Assembly (NCBI RefSeq): GCF_937616625.2
Contig: NC_065575.1
Span: 6,827,501-6,891,500, forward strand
Length of the DNA: 64,000 bases
Origin: Mercurialis annua
Taxonomy: Eukaryota > Streptophyta > Magnoliopsida > Malpighiales > Euphorbiaceae
Reading direction: 5' to 3'
Below, piece by piece: positions 1 to 14,259 of the stretch. Position 1 is the first letter of the stretch; the number at the start of each line of letters is the position of its first letter. The translations under genes and the position numbers were made by a program. The notes under the pieces were generated by a model. The model had not been told where the DNA came from and did not search any database. It saw only the letters and a list, made by a program, of their open reading frames with translations.

Positions 1-176
1 TTATATGTAACTAATTCATGAAAATTTAGTATCCATCGTATAATGTGATACGAATCCATGATCAAACTCATCTCTTACTTGTTTTGTATTTCCAAAATCA
101 TCAAAATTTAGTGAATTTATATTTTCACATAGATATTATGTATGTAGATTAGTATATGTTAACACTAAAGTGGCAT

Positions 177-865
177 ATGCAAATTTAGCCGTTTTTTCTT
201 CTCTTTTCTCTCTAACAAACCCTAGCCGCCAAGAGCTTTTTTCTTATTTTTTCTTCGGCAGCCGTCAATGGCTTAATTTTTCTATTGACGGTACCCCTTT
301 TGTTTATGTTATTTTAATTTCATAGAATATAATAAATAGCCAATTCTTTTTCATTTTTCTGACGGATTAAAATTTATCACGAAACACAATTCAATTATCA
401 AGAAGCGACGATAGATTGAAGATCTTTCAGTAACAAAATGGATTCGTCTATGAGCTATACTAGTTTTATTTATTTATTATTACTTGTCTTTTTTATGAAT
501 GTTTTACTTTGTCCTTTCTTTATGAAAGGTTTGTTGTCCTTTCTCTGTGAAAGGTTTGTTGTCTCCTTTTTAGAAGGAGTTGTTGTCTGTTTTTTAGAAG
601 GAGTTGTATCAAGTGTTGATCGAATCGGATGCTGTGAGTTTACTGGTGTTTGGAGAAGTTTGAACGAAGAGTGATTGAAAACTGCACTTAATTCGTGAAA
701 CAGTTAGTAATTTATTTTTATTTTCGTAAGTAAGGCCTGCGAATCAGGAAGCATGTTGTCTGTTCCATGTCAGGTCATCGGGTTTAGTTTTCAAATTATC
801 CCGAGTTTCTTACAAATATAACTGTTTCATATTCAATTTAATGAGATCCGATAAATTAAAAAAAA
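177..865 (+). mobile_element. Short poly(A)-ended retroposon, 689 bp
   Basis: The insert is bounded by a perfect 16-bp direct repeat, AACACTAAAGTGGCAT, at 161-176 and 866-881, and ends in an A-rich run just before the right copy. This is the signature of target-primed reverse transcription. The 5' part is pyrimidine-rich and contains AACCCTAGCCGCC, like a plant transcript leader or LINE 5' UTR. A 78-codon open frame at 438-674 with internal repeats of a TTGTTGTC-type motif matches no family I know. I infer a non-autonomous retroposon or processed transcript; see the similar inserts at 21316-21962 and 61364-61950. Confidence 0.75.
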
Positions 866-881
866 AACACTAAAGTGGCAT

Positions 882-2459
882 GAAAAATGTAATAAATTAA
901 AAAATATCTATTACTTAAGATTATATCATCTCTAGACTACTATGAAAATCGTGAAATATTAACATTCAAATAAATTTATGAGCAATAATTACAAAAAATA
1001 CATAAGCTTAAGATGTGTTTTAAGATTTTGGAGTAAATTAAACTAAATTAAATTTGTTTGACAGATAAAACCATAGTTCTGAGTGACAATAGGATACCGA
1101 TGAACATGCATTGTACTGATTTTTCTTTAACAAATTCATAACCATTTATTAAGAGATTTTGAAGCCCTCTACCCTCTGATCAATTGGATTATAGAGTATA
1201 AAATTTTTCCACCAACGATAACAAATTCATAAGCAAAAGATGCAAAAAATACCATTTATAACTAACGGTTCCAAAATATCGTTTATACCGATATTGAAAG
1301 TAAATAATTAATAAATATTTATAATTATATGTTTCAAAACAACTTTTCATTTCCTTATAAAGCCAACTTGATATGTTCTTTTTTTAAATGAAATTTCAAT
1401 TATGCTCCACCTTTAATAATTAATAACTTTTTTTTTTTTTTTGAACCAATTAATAATTATTTAATATTATGATTATTCAGTTAATAATCATTCAGTTTTA
1501 ATAATTACTATTTTCATTTAATTATAACTTAATAAATTATTATTCAAATCATATTCTAATTGTACTTTATCTTCAATTATATCTATAATAATCAAATAAA
1601 TATTTTGATTTTATATTAATGAATAAATGACAATAAAAATCTAATAAATCCTACTAACATTTTCTTGAAACCTCAAAAGTACATGATTCAGCCGAAGAAT
1701 TGACAGCCAGTTTGAGCAGGCAGAGCCATGGACTGACATCCAGAGAATTCACAGCAAAAGGATTCACAGTCGATGTGATTTGGCTCAATTACATCATTAA
1801 CACCGAACCACTGCTACCTATACCTTCCCAACAAATAATAATGGGGAGCTGACATTTTATAAATAGTCCACAATAGTTATAGGGGCAGTGATAATAGAAA
1901 AATACAATCTAAAATTACAAGAAGACTAAATGTAAGCCGCATATTTGACATACGAAACTCTACAAAGTATTCAAACATCATTCGATATCATAAGTTACAT
2001 ATAAAAAATTGGCTTCTCCAAAGTTAAATATGAATTTGGGCTCCGCTTCTTCATGTAGTTATCAATGAAAAAACATTAGAATATGTCGAAATTTAAATTG
2101 TAAATTTTCATGTTATCTAACAACGAGATATAAATAAAAACATAACATGTAAAATAATTTGGTAATCTTAGTCATGGATTAGACTAAGATGTGTGTCAAT
2201 GTTACGTGCATATATTTCAAATTTCTATTCATCCACAGGTCGCAAGTAAACACATGCAACAATCCTTTTTGCTAGATCATTAACTAAATCTTAAATTTGT
2301 GTTATTCAAAATGATATCCATCTTCCCGAAAAGAATGATATATTTTTGGAAAGACGCATATCATTTTAAAAGTTTAATATTTTTTAAAAATTAAACATTT
2401 TGCATGTAATGTTAGCTCTAACTCATATTTAAATATTGTGTCATGTAAACCCATTGATA
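882..2459. other. AT-rich intergenic sequence, no gene seen
   Basis: Low-complexity AT-rich DNA with a poly(T) run near 1430-1441. No coding frame longer than background, no RNA gene and no bounded repeat was recognised. Confidence 0.6.
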
Positions 2460-2467
2460 TTTGTTGT

Positions 2468-2970
2468 CAGTGACGGAGTCAGGATTTTGAAATAGAAAGG
2501 ACAAATGGCTCAATTACATAAGAATGCTAGCGTCGTTCCATGGCTCTTTCCATTTTTTAAGAATGTTAAAGTTAGTATCAATTTTTTAAGGCTTAATTGC
2601 ATAAAAATCACAAACTTTCGCGTGTTTTTGGTATTTAACATAATCTTTTTTTCTTGGCATAAAAAATCATCAACTTTCATTTTTTGGCGTATTCGTCCAC
2701 CTAACCGTTTCCTTTGAAAAATTAAGCATAAAACGACGCTGTTTTACATTCAAAACGGCGCCGTTTCATATCCCGTGGACAAATACGCCAAAATTTAAAA
2801 GTTGGTGATTTTATATACCAAGAAAAAAAGATTATGTTAAATACCAAAAACACGCGAAAGTTGGTGATTTTTTATGCAATTAAGCCTTAAAAAATTGATA
2901 CTAACTTTAACATTCTTAAAAAATGGAAGGAGCCATGGAAGTCCCATGCCTCCCCCTCCCTCCGTCATTG
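2468..2970. mobile_element. hAT-like foldback element, 503 bp
   Basis: The element starts CAGTGACGGAG and ends CTCCGTCATTG, with a perfect 8-bp direct repeat TTTGTTGT on both sides (2460-2467 and 2971-2978). CAG-type termini and an 8-bp duplication are the hAT signature. Inside, 2536-2650 pairs with 2820-2940 almost perfectly, so the whole element can fold into a long hairpin. It has no transposase and is therefore non-autonomous. The short open frame at 2505-2717 is only hairpin sequence. Confidence 0.85.
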
Positions 2971-2978
2971 TTTGTTGT

Positions 2979-3475
2979 GTCAATTATAGTCATTTTAAAA
3001 AACATTAATTTTTTTATCACATATATAATGTGTCACATATGACTTAACATATCATAATAAGTAATGTTGATATGTCACTTAAATCGAACAAAATCATATC
3101 TCATTCTTAATTCAAAAATATTATTTGACCCGACCAAACTTTTCTTCACGCACTCGGTATTTGAAAAAAAAATTAATGACAAAGCGTCATTTTTTAATTA
3201 AAATATGCTCAAGTCATCCATGACATCGTCGTGAAATATTGTAAATTATTTAATAAATTATCAGTCATACAATAAATGCCAGATCAAGCTAAATTGAGAA
3301 ATTTTATAAGTATCGTTAGAATCGACTTCACACACAAAGGTTTGACTTTTTAGAAACGTTAACCTTTCAATAAATTCTATTTAGCATCTAGAATTTTATT
3401 TTTAAAATTACTACCTAACCTTCTTAAATGTGTATCAAATGAGTATATACGTCATTTTTTTTACTGAAGAACTAA
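2979..3475. other. Intergenic spacer, nothing recognised
   Basis: AT-rich spacer between two foldback elements. No coding frame or bounded repeat was seen. Confidence 0.5.
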
Positions 3476-3484
3476 CAAAACTAA

Positions 3485-4832
3485 GGCTTAATCACCAAAA
3501 TATGTCAAACCTATACGTTTTGTGTCAATTACAGCCAAACCTTTAAAAACCACCAGATTTAGCCAAATCTTATATGTTTTGTTTCTTTTTAAGCCATTTT
3601 TGAATTGAATCGGTTTTTCTGACACCGTGTCGTCCACGTCACCGCCAACTAAGCAATTGGCTGGCATTGTAGCTGAAATATTCAAATTAGGTTTGGCTAT
3701 AACTGACACAAAATGCATAGTTTTGGTATTTTTAGGTGAATAAACCTAATTTTAAATTCAAATCAATATTTAAATTCAATAATTAGTAAATGTAAATTAT
3801 TTATAAAATTTATATATATTTAAAAATAATCAATATTTTCTATTTAATACAAATGTAAATTATTTATAAAATTTATATATATTTAAAAATAATCAATATT
3901 TTCTATTTAATACTAACTAAAATTAATTTTAATTTTTTACTAAATCTAATTAAATCTAATTAATTTATATTATAATATATTTTAATGAATATGTAATTAA
4001 AAAAATGAATTATGTATTAGTTAGGAATTGATGTTGAATTAAATTTGGTGAAAGTGTTTAATGTTCATGATGATTTTGAACTTGATTAATTATTTTTAAT
4101 ATTGTTAAGATCTTGTTATGATTGGGTTTAGATAATAAATAAAATAGTTATGTGTAAATTAAGGTAAGTTTTTGGCTATGCCGAGTAAAATGACATATAC
4201 GTTTATGCTTATAAACATCATGATATATATTGATTACACCACAATGAGCTTCACTATTTAAAGAAAAGAAAGTGAGAAAAAAATTACACTCGTTCTTTAA
4301 ATAAGCAGTCTATATATTGATTACACCACTATATATTGATTACACCACAACGAACCGACAACTGAAATTTTTTAAAAATAAATTTTAAGATGAATATAAC
4401 ATTTTTTGTTTTATAGAATTTAAATTAATTATATATCGATCAAATATGTAAAACAAATTTATTAGAATTAATTAAATTTAGTAAAAAAATAGATTAATTT
4501 TAATTAGCGTAAAATAAAAAATATTATTTTTTAAATATATATGAATTTTATTATAATATAAATAATCATTTAATTATTTAATTTTAAAATTAGTTTTATT
4601 CACAAAACTATGCATTTTGTGTCAGTTATAGCCAAATATAATTTAAATATTTCAGCTGCCATGCCAACCAATTGCTTAATTGGCGGTGAAGTGGACGACA
4701 AGGTGTCAGAAAAATCGGTTCGATTCAAGAATTGCTAAAAAAGAAACAGAACATATAAGGTTTGGCTAAATCTGGTGATTTTTAAAGGTTTACACCAGAC
4801 GTATAGATTTGACATTTTTTAATGATTAAGCC
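3485..4832. mobile_element. Long-armed Mutator-like foldback element, 1348 bp
   Basis: The termini are GGCTTAATCACC and its approximate complement GATTAAGCC. The flanks CAAAACTAA (3476-3484) and TAAAACTAA (4833-4841) match at 8 of 9 bases, a Mutator-like target duplication. The first ~250 bp (3485-3735) are the reverse complement of the last ~230 bp (4600-4832), and weaker pairing continues inward to about 3980 and 4430. The centre is AT-rich and holds no transposase frame, so the element is non-autonomous. Two separate solo copies in opposite orientation is the alternative, but the shared flanks argue for one element. Confidence 0.75.
3788..3913. repeat. 63-bp tandem duplication
   Basis: Two adjacent 63-bp copies (3788-3850 and 3851-3913) beginning AAATGTAAATTATTTATAAA and practically identical. 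They lie in the left arm of the 3485-4832 element. The right arm has only one corresponding segment, so the duplication arose after the arms formed. Confidence 0.85.
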
Positions 4833-5182
4833 TAAAACTAAAATAAAATTTAAAACTATTGATATAATTTGCAATTTTTATTCCACAAATATAAATGAGT
4901 CATCGCCCATAATCACATACAATCGTCATTTTTTATTAATATAACAAAAAGAATTAAATTGTAATAAAATTCTTTTTTTTGTATTTTTAACACATCCACG
5001 TTTCAAAAATAATTTAAAATACTAATTTAAAATATTCTTTAAAGTTTAGATTCCAATATAAGAAAATCTAATTTAAATATGATCTTAATAACAAAAACTA
5101 GAAAAAATATAGACACCAATAATGCATTTTTTCAGTAAAATAAGATCAAAGTAGGGTAATAATTCGAATATGATAAAGAAAA

Positions 5183-5457
5183 GAAAAAATAGTTATTTAT
5201 ACTCTTAAGGTTTAACTCGAAAATCAAGTAAGCTTTCAACGTCCATAAAAGTTCAAATATGTCCTTAATGTTTTAAAAAATGAACAAACAGACCCTTCGA
5301 TTTTGACAATTAAGCTATCAACGTCTTATTTATGAGTCAAAATCAGGGTATAATTGTTCACTTTTTAAGACGTTAGGGGTATATTTAAATTTTTCTGGAT
5401 GTTAGAGACTCACTTGATCTTATAGACAAACGTTAAAGGTATAATGACCCTTTTTCC
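5183..5457. mobile_element. Foldback MITE, 275 bp, 9-bp target duplication
   Basis: A perfect 9-bp direct repeat TAAAGAAAA flanks the element (5174-5182 and 5458-5466). The ends GAAAAAATAGTTATTTATAC and ATAATGACCCTTTTTCC are imperfect inverted repeats, and pairing continues through most of the element. The 9-bp duplication suggests mobilisation by a Mutator-like transposase. It lies just upstream of the UBC promoter. Confidence 0.7.
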
Positions 5458-5466
5458 TAAAGAAAA

Positions 5467-6276
5467 ACATAATCAAATGAGAAAGGGACAAGTAAGCAGA
5501 TTCGTGTCAAACAGCGACCGCCAAGTAATACATCAGATTCTCTCGCACCTTTATTTATTTATTTAAAAATCTCTTATTTATATTTTATTTACAACAAAAC
5601 GCGCACACACACTCTCCCTGTTACGCCACTCCAAAGCTGCGGCCGGCCGGTCAAGCCCTCATCGACGGTAACTTAATCAAACGCCAAAGATTTAATCTTT
5701 TTCAACCTCAAAAAAAAAGATTTAATCTTTTTCTATTTTGTATGATATTTTTTTATTTTATTACTGATTGATACTGTTTTTTTATTTATTTATAGTTATT
5801 TTGATATGAGTTTTTAATTTTTATTTGAATAATAGCTGAATTGTCCTTTAGAATCATGTGTTTTCCTAGAATAATTTATTTATTTGTTGTTGTTAATGGT
5901 AGTTGTTGATTATTTTCTGCAAATAATAAATAAAATAGAACAGTCATGTTGTTAATTTTTAAGTATGTTTTATTGACTTGCCATGTTAATTTTTTCACAT
6001 AATTTAACATGGGTGATTGTAAAAAGTTCAGTTCTCTGTTTGGTTGCTGAGAAAATTAAGGATTATTGATTTTTGAGCTGTTTATGATATGTTTATCTGC
6101 TAATATATATTTAATTAGAAGCAATTTCTGTTTGTTTGGTCTAATAGTTATGTTAAATTACCTTTCTGTTGTAGAATTGGGTCTATGATGTATAAGATTT
6201 TTTTGATCTATAGATAGTTATTAACTTATTATAAAGTTTATAACTTTGATGTTTTTGTTGACTACAGTGAATTGTG
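5467..6276 (+). promoter_or_regulatory. UBC promoter, leader exon and leader intron
   Basis: An AT-rich TTTATTTATATTTTATTT stretch near 5570-5591 could supply the TATA element. A GC-richer leader follows (about 5600-5668, with GCGGCCGGCCGG) and ends at a GT donor after ATCGACG. The acceptor TTGACTACAG at 6257-6266 lies ten bases before the start codon. A leader intron of about 0.6 kb is therefore inferred, as is common in plant ubiquitin-pathway genes. The transcription start itself cannot be placed. Confidence 0.5.
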
Positions 6277-8179
<1,903 letters not shown>

Positions 8180-11100
8180 GGCTACGGACAAGTGTGGTTT
8201 GTCGTATTAGTAAATAATAGACGTCTCTGGATCGGCTTTGCTGTCTTTGTTTTCAAACACATGTTATGGGAGTTTTCTCGTAATGAGACATTTAATAGTA
8301 GTGGTATACTAATGTGAAGTTTTTTGGAGAAAAAAAAAGTAGCTTATATGATTTGTTTTTTTCTGTTCTTTTATTTAATGAAATGTTTGGCGTATGGTAT
8401 CGGTGCATCAGAATATCTAATGTTTACCGCAAGATGCATTCATATAAGATCTGCTATGAAGTTTGTCACAAGATGCATGAACGTTTCACTTGCAATCTAG
8501 CTTTTTTTATAATATTTTTGTTAGTTATTAAATTGTGATTTTTCATTAGTTGTTTATACTTATAGTGCATATGAGTAATGAGATGTTTATTTTAACAATT
8601 ATAATTGAGATTTTCTTATGAATTATGGATAATTTTATTGAAATTATAATTAAATGGTTTCTATCAAGTCAAATTTACTTTAAAAAAAATTAAATTAATC
8701 GATTGAGGATGAGCTTTGATGACTTCTCTTGGTGGTTTCCAATTAGTTCATATTGAATGTTTATTCCATGCATTAGTTGTGTTATGTCATATTTATAAGA
8801 AGTTAATGAGCATTTGCGATAAAGAATATTTCAATTATTGTTTATTTTTTTTATCATTAATCTTTTTTATATATGATTCGCATCATTGATTTGTTGCACG
8901 GATGATATAACGCAACAATTGCGTACGATAATTTTTATGACTTTTTTGGTGGTACTCTTGGTCTTACAATTAGTTCATATTATTTATTTTCATCTCATAT
9001 AGTATGAGATTAACTTTGAATAACGATTATGTTATAATTGAAATTTAAATAAAGTGAAATTAATGGGTATAGGTTCTAAAAGTATAGTGAAATTAGGTCA
9101 ATAATCACACCTTAGATGCATGTAATAATGAAACTATATGTTTACATGATTACAAGAAAAAAAAATCCCTCAATCTTCAGCTCATGTTTTCAACATGTTT
9201 TACAGCATTTTTTTGCAATGAACAGTAGCAACAAATAAAATCATGAAGGAGAAGATTAAAAAGGAACATCCAGTCTTGAAAATGGTCATCATTGTTAGCT
9301 TTAGTTTTTGTATATTATTCTTGAAATATAAGAGGAAACTAAAAGATGAATTTGTATTTATTTAAAAGATATAGTATAGCAATATATTGAAAATTCTAAT
9401 CGTGTTAGATAGCTTGCTTTTAATTTTGATTCCAATACCAAAATTATGAATAAATATACATGTGAAAAATAAATGAAAGATTAAACCATATAGTTCGTAG
9501 TCATTGTTTTTCTGTCTTATAGCTAGACTCTTTTTCGTGAGCAATAATTCAAAGGAGGTCTTTGTGGACGTTAGAGCTTGATCGGATTGTTTGCTATAAC
9601 GTCAAGCTCTAATACAACCGGAAATATTTAGAGATTATGATACCAAGTTGAATCGACACTTTGCAAGTGTTTTATATATAGATGATTAGAACTACTAATG
9701 GAACCATGTTGATTCAAAATAATGTAATTAATTTTTTTTATAAATGATAATAAAATAAAAAGTTAGAAAAAGTTCAAAAATTCCAAATCTTAAGAGCTTT
9801 CGCACAATATATTAATAAGTCAATGACATCAATATTTTAATAAAGAAAACAGTCAAAAAATCACTAGTGACCTAATAATTAAAACTCAACCTCATTTTGA
9901 AAAATATTAGAAATGAAATAGGCATCAGAAAGAACTAAAACATGATTTAAAACATGTTAAAAATGAAAGTGCAGTTAATTTAATAAGTGCATTTTGACCT
10001 ATGTGTGTATATATATATTAAAAAAATGTAGCATAAAACAGAATGGGTATAAAAAAAATGGTACACATACAATGTGTATTAAATTCATCTTATTAATTTA
10101 AAAATTGTGCCATTAAAGTGGTCCATTAGTCCCATTACTACAACGGATCAGTGATAGTAACAAAACTAAGGCAAGAGATAGAAAACGATGCAATAGGCAG
10201 AATGAACTTATAGGAGTTGTCCCTTTTTTTCCATATCGATTTTGTTACCTTCAATTCCTTTTTTTATTTTTTCCTTTGGGTTTTTGTGTTTGTAACTAAC
10301 CATCCTTTTTGTTTTTCCTCTCATTTGCATTTTCCAACTTTATATCATTTTTTATAATATATGGTCCTTACACCTTTGAAAATTTAATGTCAAGGCCTAT
10401 GGTGAAATTAGAAATTTTGTTCAAGTTGGATAGTTTCTTTTCTTGGTCGAACTATATGTCATTCGGCTATTTTTTAGATCGAATGACAATAATGTTTTGA
10501 TTTTTTTTAGAAAAAAATATATCAGACGGGATGGTTCGATTTTTTTTAAAAAAATATTTAATTATTTGTAAGATAATTATTCACTTTGACATCTTAGAAT
10601 CATGATGGAGTTGCCGCTCCTTTTCGTCCCATCCTGATTCCACCACGACTCAAGGGGCTTGTGATAGTTGGTGCAATGGACTGCAAATTATAATCTTTTT
10701 ATATAACCTTGGGATATTTCATCACTATATGAATGTCAACTAAGTTAGATTTGAGTTAGATAAAATTGTGTGAACAATTTCATTTAAAATCGGGGAAAAT
10801 ACAATTATTCACATTGATTCATTATATTTATATCAATTAATCTAAATTTGACTTGGACAAGATAACAAAGATGTCGATAAAATTCACAATTTCTTGCAAT
10901 TTAGTAAGTCGAGAAGGCTAGAAAGATCTCATCCCGCATCAAGACACACATATTTCAGGATTGACGGTCGTTTTTTTGGCCGCCCGGCGCCAACCATGAA
11001 TTATTATCACAGTTTTTTGTCTATTTTATTCTTTTTTTTTTCAGCTTGTCATTCATTGCTCACTTTTTCGGTCACCAGTTGTTTTTACTTTTTCCTTTTA

Positions 11101-11204
11101 TTTTATACTAGTTCCTATCAGTGAACAAATAACAATGTGTTAATTAGACTATTGTCTTAGTGGTCTGACTCTTATACATAGTTAGTTCATGTTATTGAAT
11201 TTGA
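8180..11204. other. UBC 3' region and AT-rich intergenic DNA
   Basis: The first few hundred bases are the UBC 3' UTR and terminator region. The rest is AT-rich with no credible coding frame: frames at 8314, 9362, 10309 and 10894 are short, low-complexity and lack homology I can recognise. A slightly GC-richer patch at about 10600-10680 (containing CCACGACTCAAGGGGC) is unexplained. Confidence 0.55.
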
Positions 11205-11359
11205 TACTCCTTTCATTTTTTTTAGTTGTCACTTTAAGCAAATATATTTTTCCATCAATAGTTGTCTCTTTAGGAATTCAAGATAACATTAGCTATTATC
11301 TTCCAAATTTATCTCTCCCCTAATAAATGACTCTATGACTCAACTTACAAAAACATTTA

Positions 11360-13421
11360 GGGTAATTTACACAAATCCCTCAAAAATGGTCTACTCTAAC
11401 ATTTTTATCTCAGCTTTTTATTTTTTGCAAAAATCACTCAAAAAAATAAAAAAAAATTCTATAAATCCCCCATAACCCAAAATAAGTTGGGCTTACCATA
11501 AAACATGACAAGGTTACCCTTATATATTTAACACGTCAACAATTACAACTGTCAGTATAAGTGAATACATGCATGCAGCATGCTTGTTAATGTAAGTAAA
11601 TGCATGCATGCGTGACATGCTTGTTAGTTTAACAAACTCAATAAAACAAGTGTCTTTCTAGTTATACTAAGTAGGTTAAAAATAATTAAACAATTATGAG
11701 TATGCATTCAATTATATTGAGATAAAAAATATATTAAACGTGTAAATAAATACATACTCGTTAAATATTTCAATTTATTTTTTATAGAGTAAAATTTTAA
11801 TTAATTAATCTAATTTAAATAAATTACTTTTAAAATTATAATAAATTTATTACAATTTTATTTTATATTAATTTACTTTAATTACATTTAGTTAATATTA
11901 AATTTATATTGAGTTTAAGTTAATTTTACATTCATTTAATTTTAAATTTATATTTGATTTACATTCAACATATAAATTCAATGTCAACTTAATGTAATTT
12001 TTTTGGTCAATTACTATAAATTTAAAATTAACTTGGTACAATTAAACAAATTTATTAATATTTAAAAAAAAATATAAAGTGACAAATAAACTAATAGTAA
12101 ATTGAAAGTACACTATCTATTTTTCCCGTGGTGTTTAGTGTAAAATTTAATGTGAACTTAATGTGAGCTTAATGTGAACTCAATATGAACTCAATGTCAA
12201 CTCAGTATAAATTTATTTATAAATTTAAAACTAACTTGGTGCAATCAAATTAATTCATTAATTATTTAAAAATAAATTTCTAAAGTGATAAATAAACTAA
12301 TAACAAATTGAAATTAAACTATGTAAGTTTTCCGCTGTGGTCGGTGTAAATTTAATGTAAACTTGATGTGAATTTAATGTGAACTCAATGTAAACTCAAT
12401 GTGAATTCAATATGAACTCAATGTCAATTCAATATAAATTTATTTATAAATATTATAAATTTAAAACTAACTTGGTGCAATAAAATTAATTTATTAATTA
12501 TTTAAAAATAAATTTCTAAAGTGATAAATAAACTAATAATAAATTGAAAGTAAACTATGTAAGTTTTCCGCGGTGGTCAGTGTAAATTTAATGTAAATTT
12601 GATGTGAATTTAATATCAACTCAATGTAAACTCAATATCAACTCAATGTCAACTCAATATAAACTCAAAGTAAATTAAACTGAATTAAATTCTTAGTAAA
12701 ATAATTATAAAATTAAAATTAACTTATTTTAATCAAACTAATTTATTAATAATTTAAACTATCAAAAATAAATTTATTATAGCTTTAAAAATCCGATAAT
12801 AAATTTAAATTAAGTTATAAATTTAAAATTAAATTATTATAATTAAATTATTTATTTATGATTTATACTATTTGAAATAAACTTTTAAAATGACGAATAA
12901 ACTAAATAGTTATCTAAAAGTAAATTATCTAAGGTTTTATTGAAATTAAATAAAAAATACTTTTAGAATAAATTTAAAATAAACATAATGTAATTCAATG
13001 TTAATTTAGTGTCTTATAAACTCAAAGTTTACTATTATTTTTAATGATTGTTGGTATTTTTTTTCGTGAAAAAAAAATGAGCAGGTTTGACAAATATTTA
13101 ATGAGCATGTGTGGGGAAACAAATAGCAGGTAGGGGACCATGAAAAACAATTGGTGTGCAGGTGTGAACAAAAAATAAATGAGCCGGTTAAAATTAAATT
13201 AGCATGTAGGGATCATGGGTAATAATCATGTGATAATAATTCATAAGTAAATAGAAAGAAAATAGTGGAAAAATAGACAATAGGGATAAGATAGGAATGA
13301 CATTTATAAAAAGGTAGTTATGAAAACTTTTTTGAAAAATTGAGGGATTTTTGAAAAAAAAAAAAAAATTGGTGATTTATACAAAGTTTTGAGTTTTGGG
13401 GTGATTTGGTGTAATTTTCTC
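11360..13421. mobile_element. Mutator-like non-autonomous element, 2062 bp, nested
   Basis: A perfect 9-bp duplication AAACATTTA flanks it (11351-11359 and 13422-13430). The outer sequence GGGTAATTTACACAAATCCC pairs with the right end GTGATTTGGTGTAATTTTC. The interior is AT-rich, has no transposase frame, and carries a degenerate tandem array. It interrupts the Stowaway element at 11207-13488. Confidence 0.7.
11985..12690. repeat. Degenerate tandem array, unit about 200-240 bp
   Basis: Three to four diverged units share the landmarks ACTTGGTRCAAT (near 12033, 12233, 12470), AAAGTGATAAATAAACTAAT and GTAAGTTTTCCGC. Each also contains a shorter nested run of AATGTGAACTCA-like 12-mers. The spacing of landmarks is about 197-237 bp. 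It is internal to the 11360-13421 element and is not coding. Confidence 0.7.
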
Positions 13422-13490
13422 AAACATTTACTACAAAGTAGGATTATTTGAGTATTTACTTCCATAATTTAAGACAAAATGGAGGGAGTA

Positions 13491-14142
13491 TCTATAACAA
13501 ATATAAAAGTGTATTCGCGGGGGGAACACTTCCATTCACGGACAAAAATATCTTTTACATATTTTATCAAGTTGATATTCCTAATTGTGACATATAAAAA
13601 GATTTGTGCTTAACAAATAGAAAGATGACATTCCTAATTTATAAAAGAAACATATTAAAAATAATTATCGCACTAGCTACCATTATATATTAAATTCCTA
13701 ATCCTAAAAGCAATTGTGCAATAACTATCATTATGTGTTAAATTCATAATCCTAAAAAGAATTGCACAGATATATCATTATATATAAAAGAATATAACGA
13801 GTTTCATTAATATTAAATAATCATATTATAATATTTGTGTTAAAGCTTTCATATTTTTTATATTTATTAGTTATTTACTATGAAAAATAATATAAATTTG
13901 TTTTAATCATATTATCTTTTTTAATAACAACAATATCAAAAATTAAATTTATTGTTTAATTCTAACTATTTAACATTTTCAATAAAAGAAATTAAAATTT
14001 AATAAAATAATTAAATAAAAACAAATAAAAAACACAAGTCTAATAAAATTTAAATAATAATATATTATTAAAAGAATATATAATTATAATATTAAATAAC
14101 GGATCATATAGATATCGTTAACGTGCGTAGCACGTGGCCGAG
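13491..14142 (+). mobile_element. Possible non-autonomous Helitron
   Basis: It starts TCTATAACAAATATAAAAGT directly after an A, resembling plant Helitron 5' ends. Near the right limit is a short palindrome ACGTGCGTAGCACGT (14121-14135) with a GCGTAGC core, typical of the Helitron 3' hairpin. The expected CTRR terminus is absent; CGAG stands in its place, perhaps a mutated CTAG. There is no helicase frame. The limits are therefore tentative. Confidence 0.35.
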
Positions 14143-14149
14143 GGAGTAT

Positions 14150-14259
14150 TATATTTAAAATTGTATTTAAATTATGGGAGTAAATACTCAAATAACCCTA
14201 CTTTGTAGTAAAAGGGAGTACAATTTTAGCTAAATGGACAACTAAAAAAATGGAAGGAG
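14150..14259. repeat. Inverted fragment of a Stowaway-type element
   Basis: Bases 14168-14208 are the near-exact reverse complement of 13431-13472, and the segment ends in ATGGAAGGAG followed by TA. It looks like the end of a second Stowaway-type copy in the opposite orientation, separated from the first by the Helitron-like stretch. Confidence 0.6.

Larger units (their letters stand above)
11207..13488. mobile_element. Stowaway-like MITE split by a later insertion
   Basis: The left end is CTCCTTTCATTTTTTTTAG and the right end ATGGAGGGAG, each bordered by TA (11205-11206, 13489-13490), the Tc1/mariner target site. Removing the 2062-bp insert at 11360-13421 and one 9-bp duplication leaves about 211 bp, a normal Stowaway size. 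The CTCCCTCC-type ends are the familiar plant Stowaway terminus. The inserted element must be younger than this one. Confidence 0.7.

Noticed and set aside
438..674. 78-codon open frame on plus
   Set aside because: It lies inside a poly(A)-ended retroposon, consists of internal repeats and hydrophobic low-complexity residues, and matches no family I recognise.
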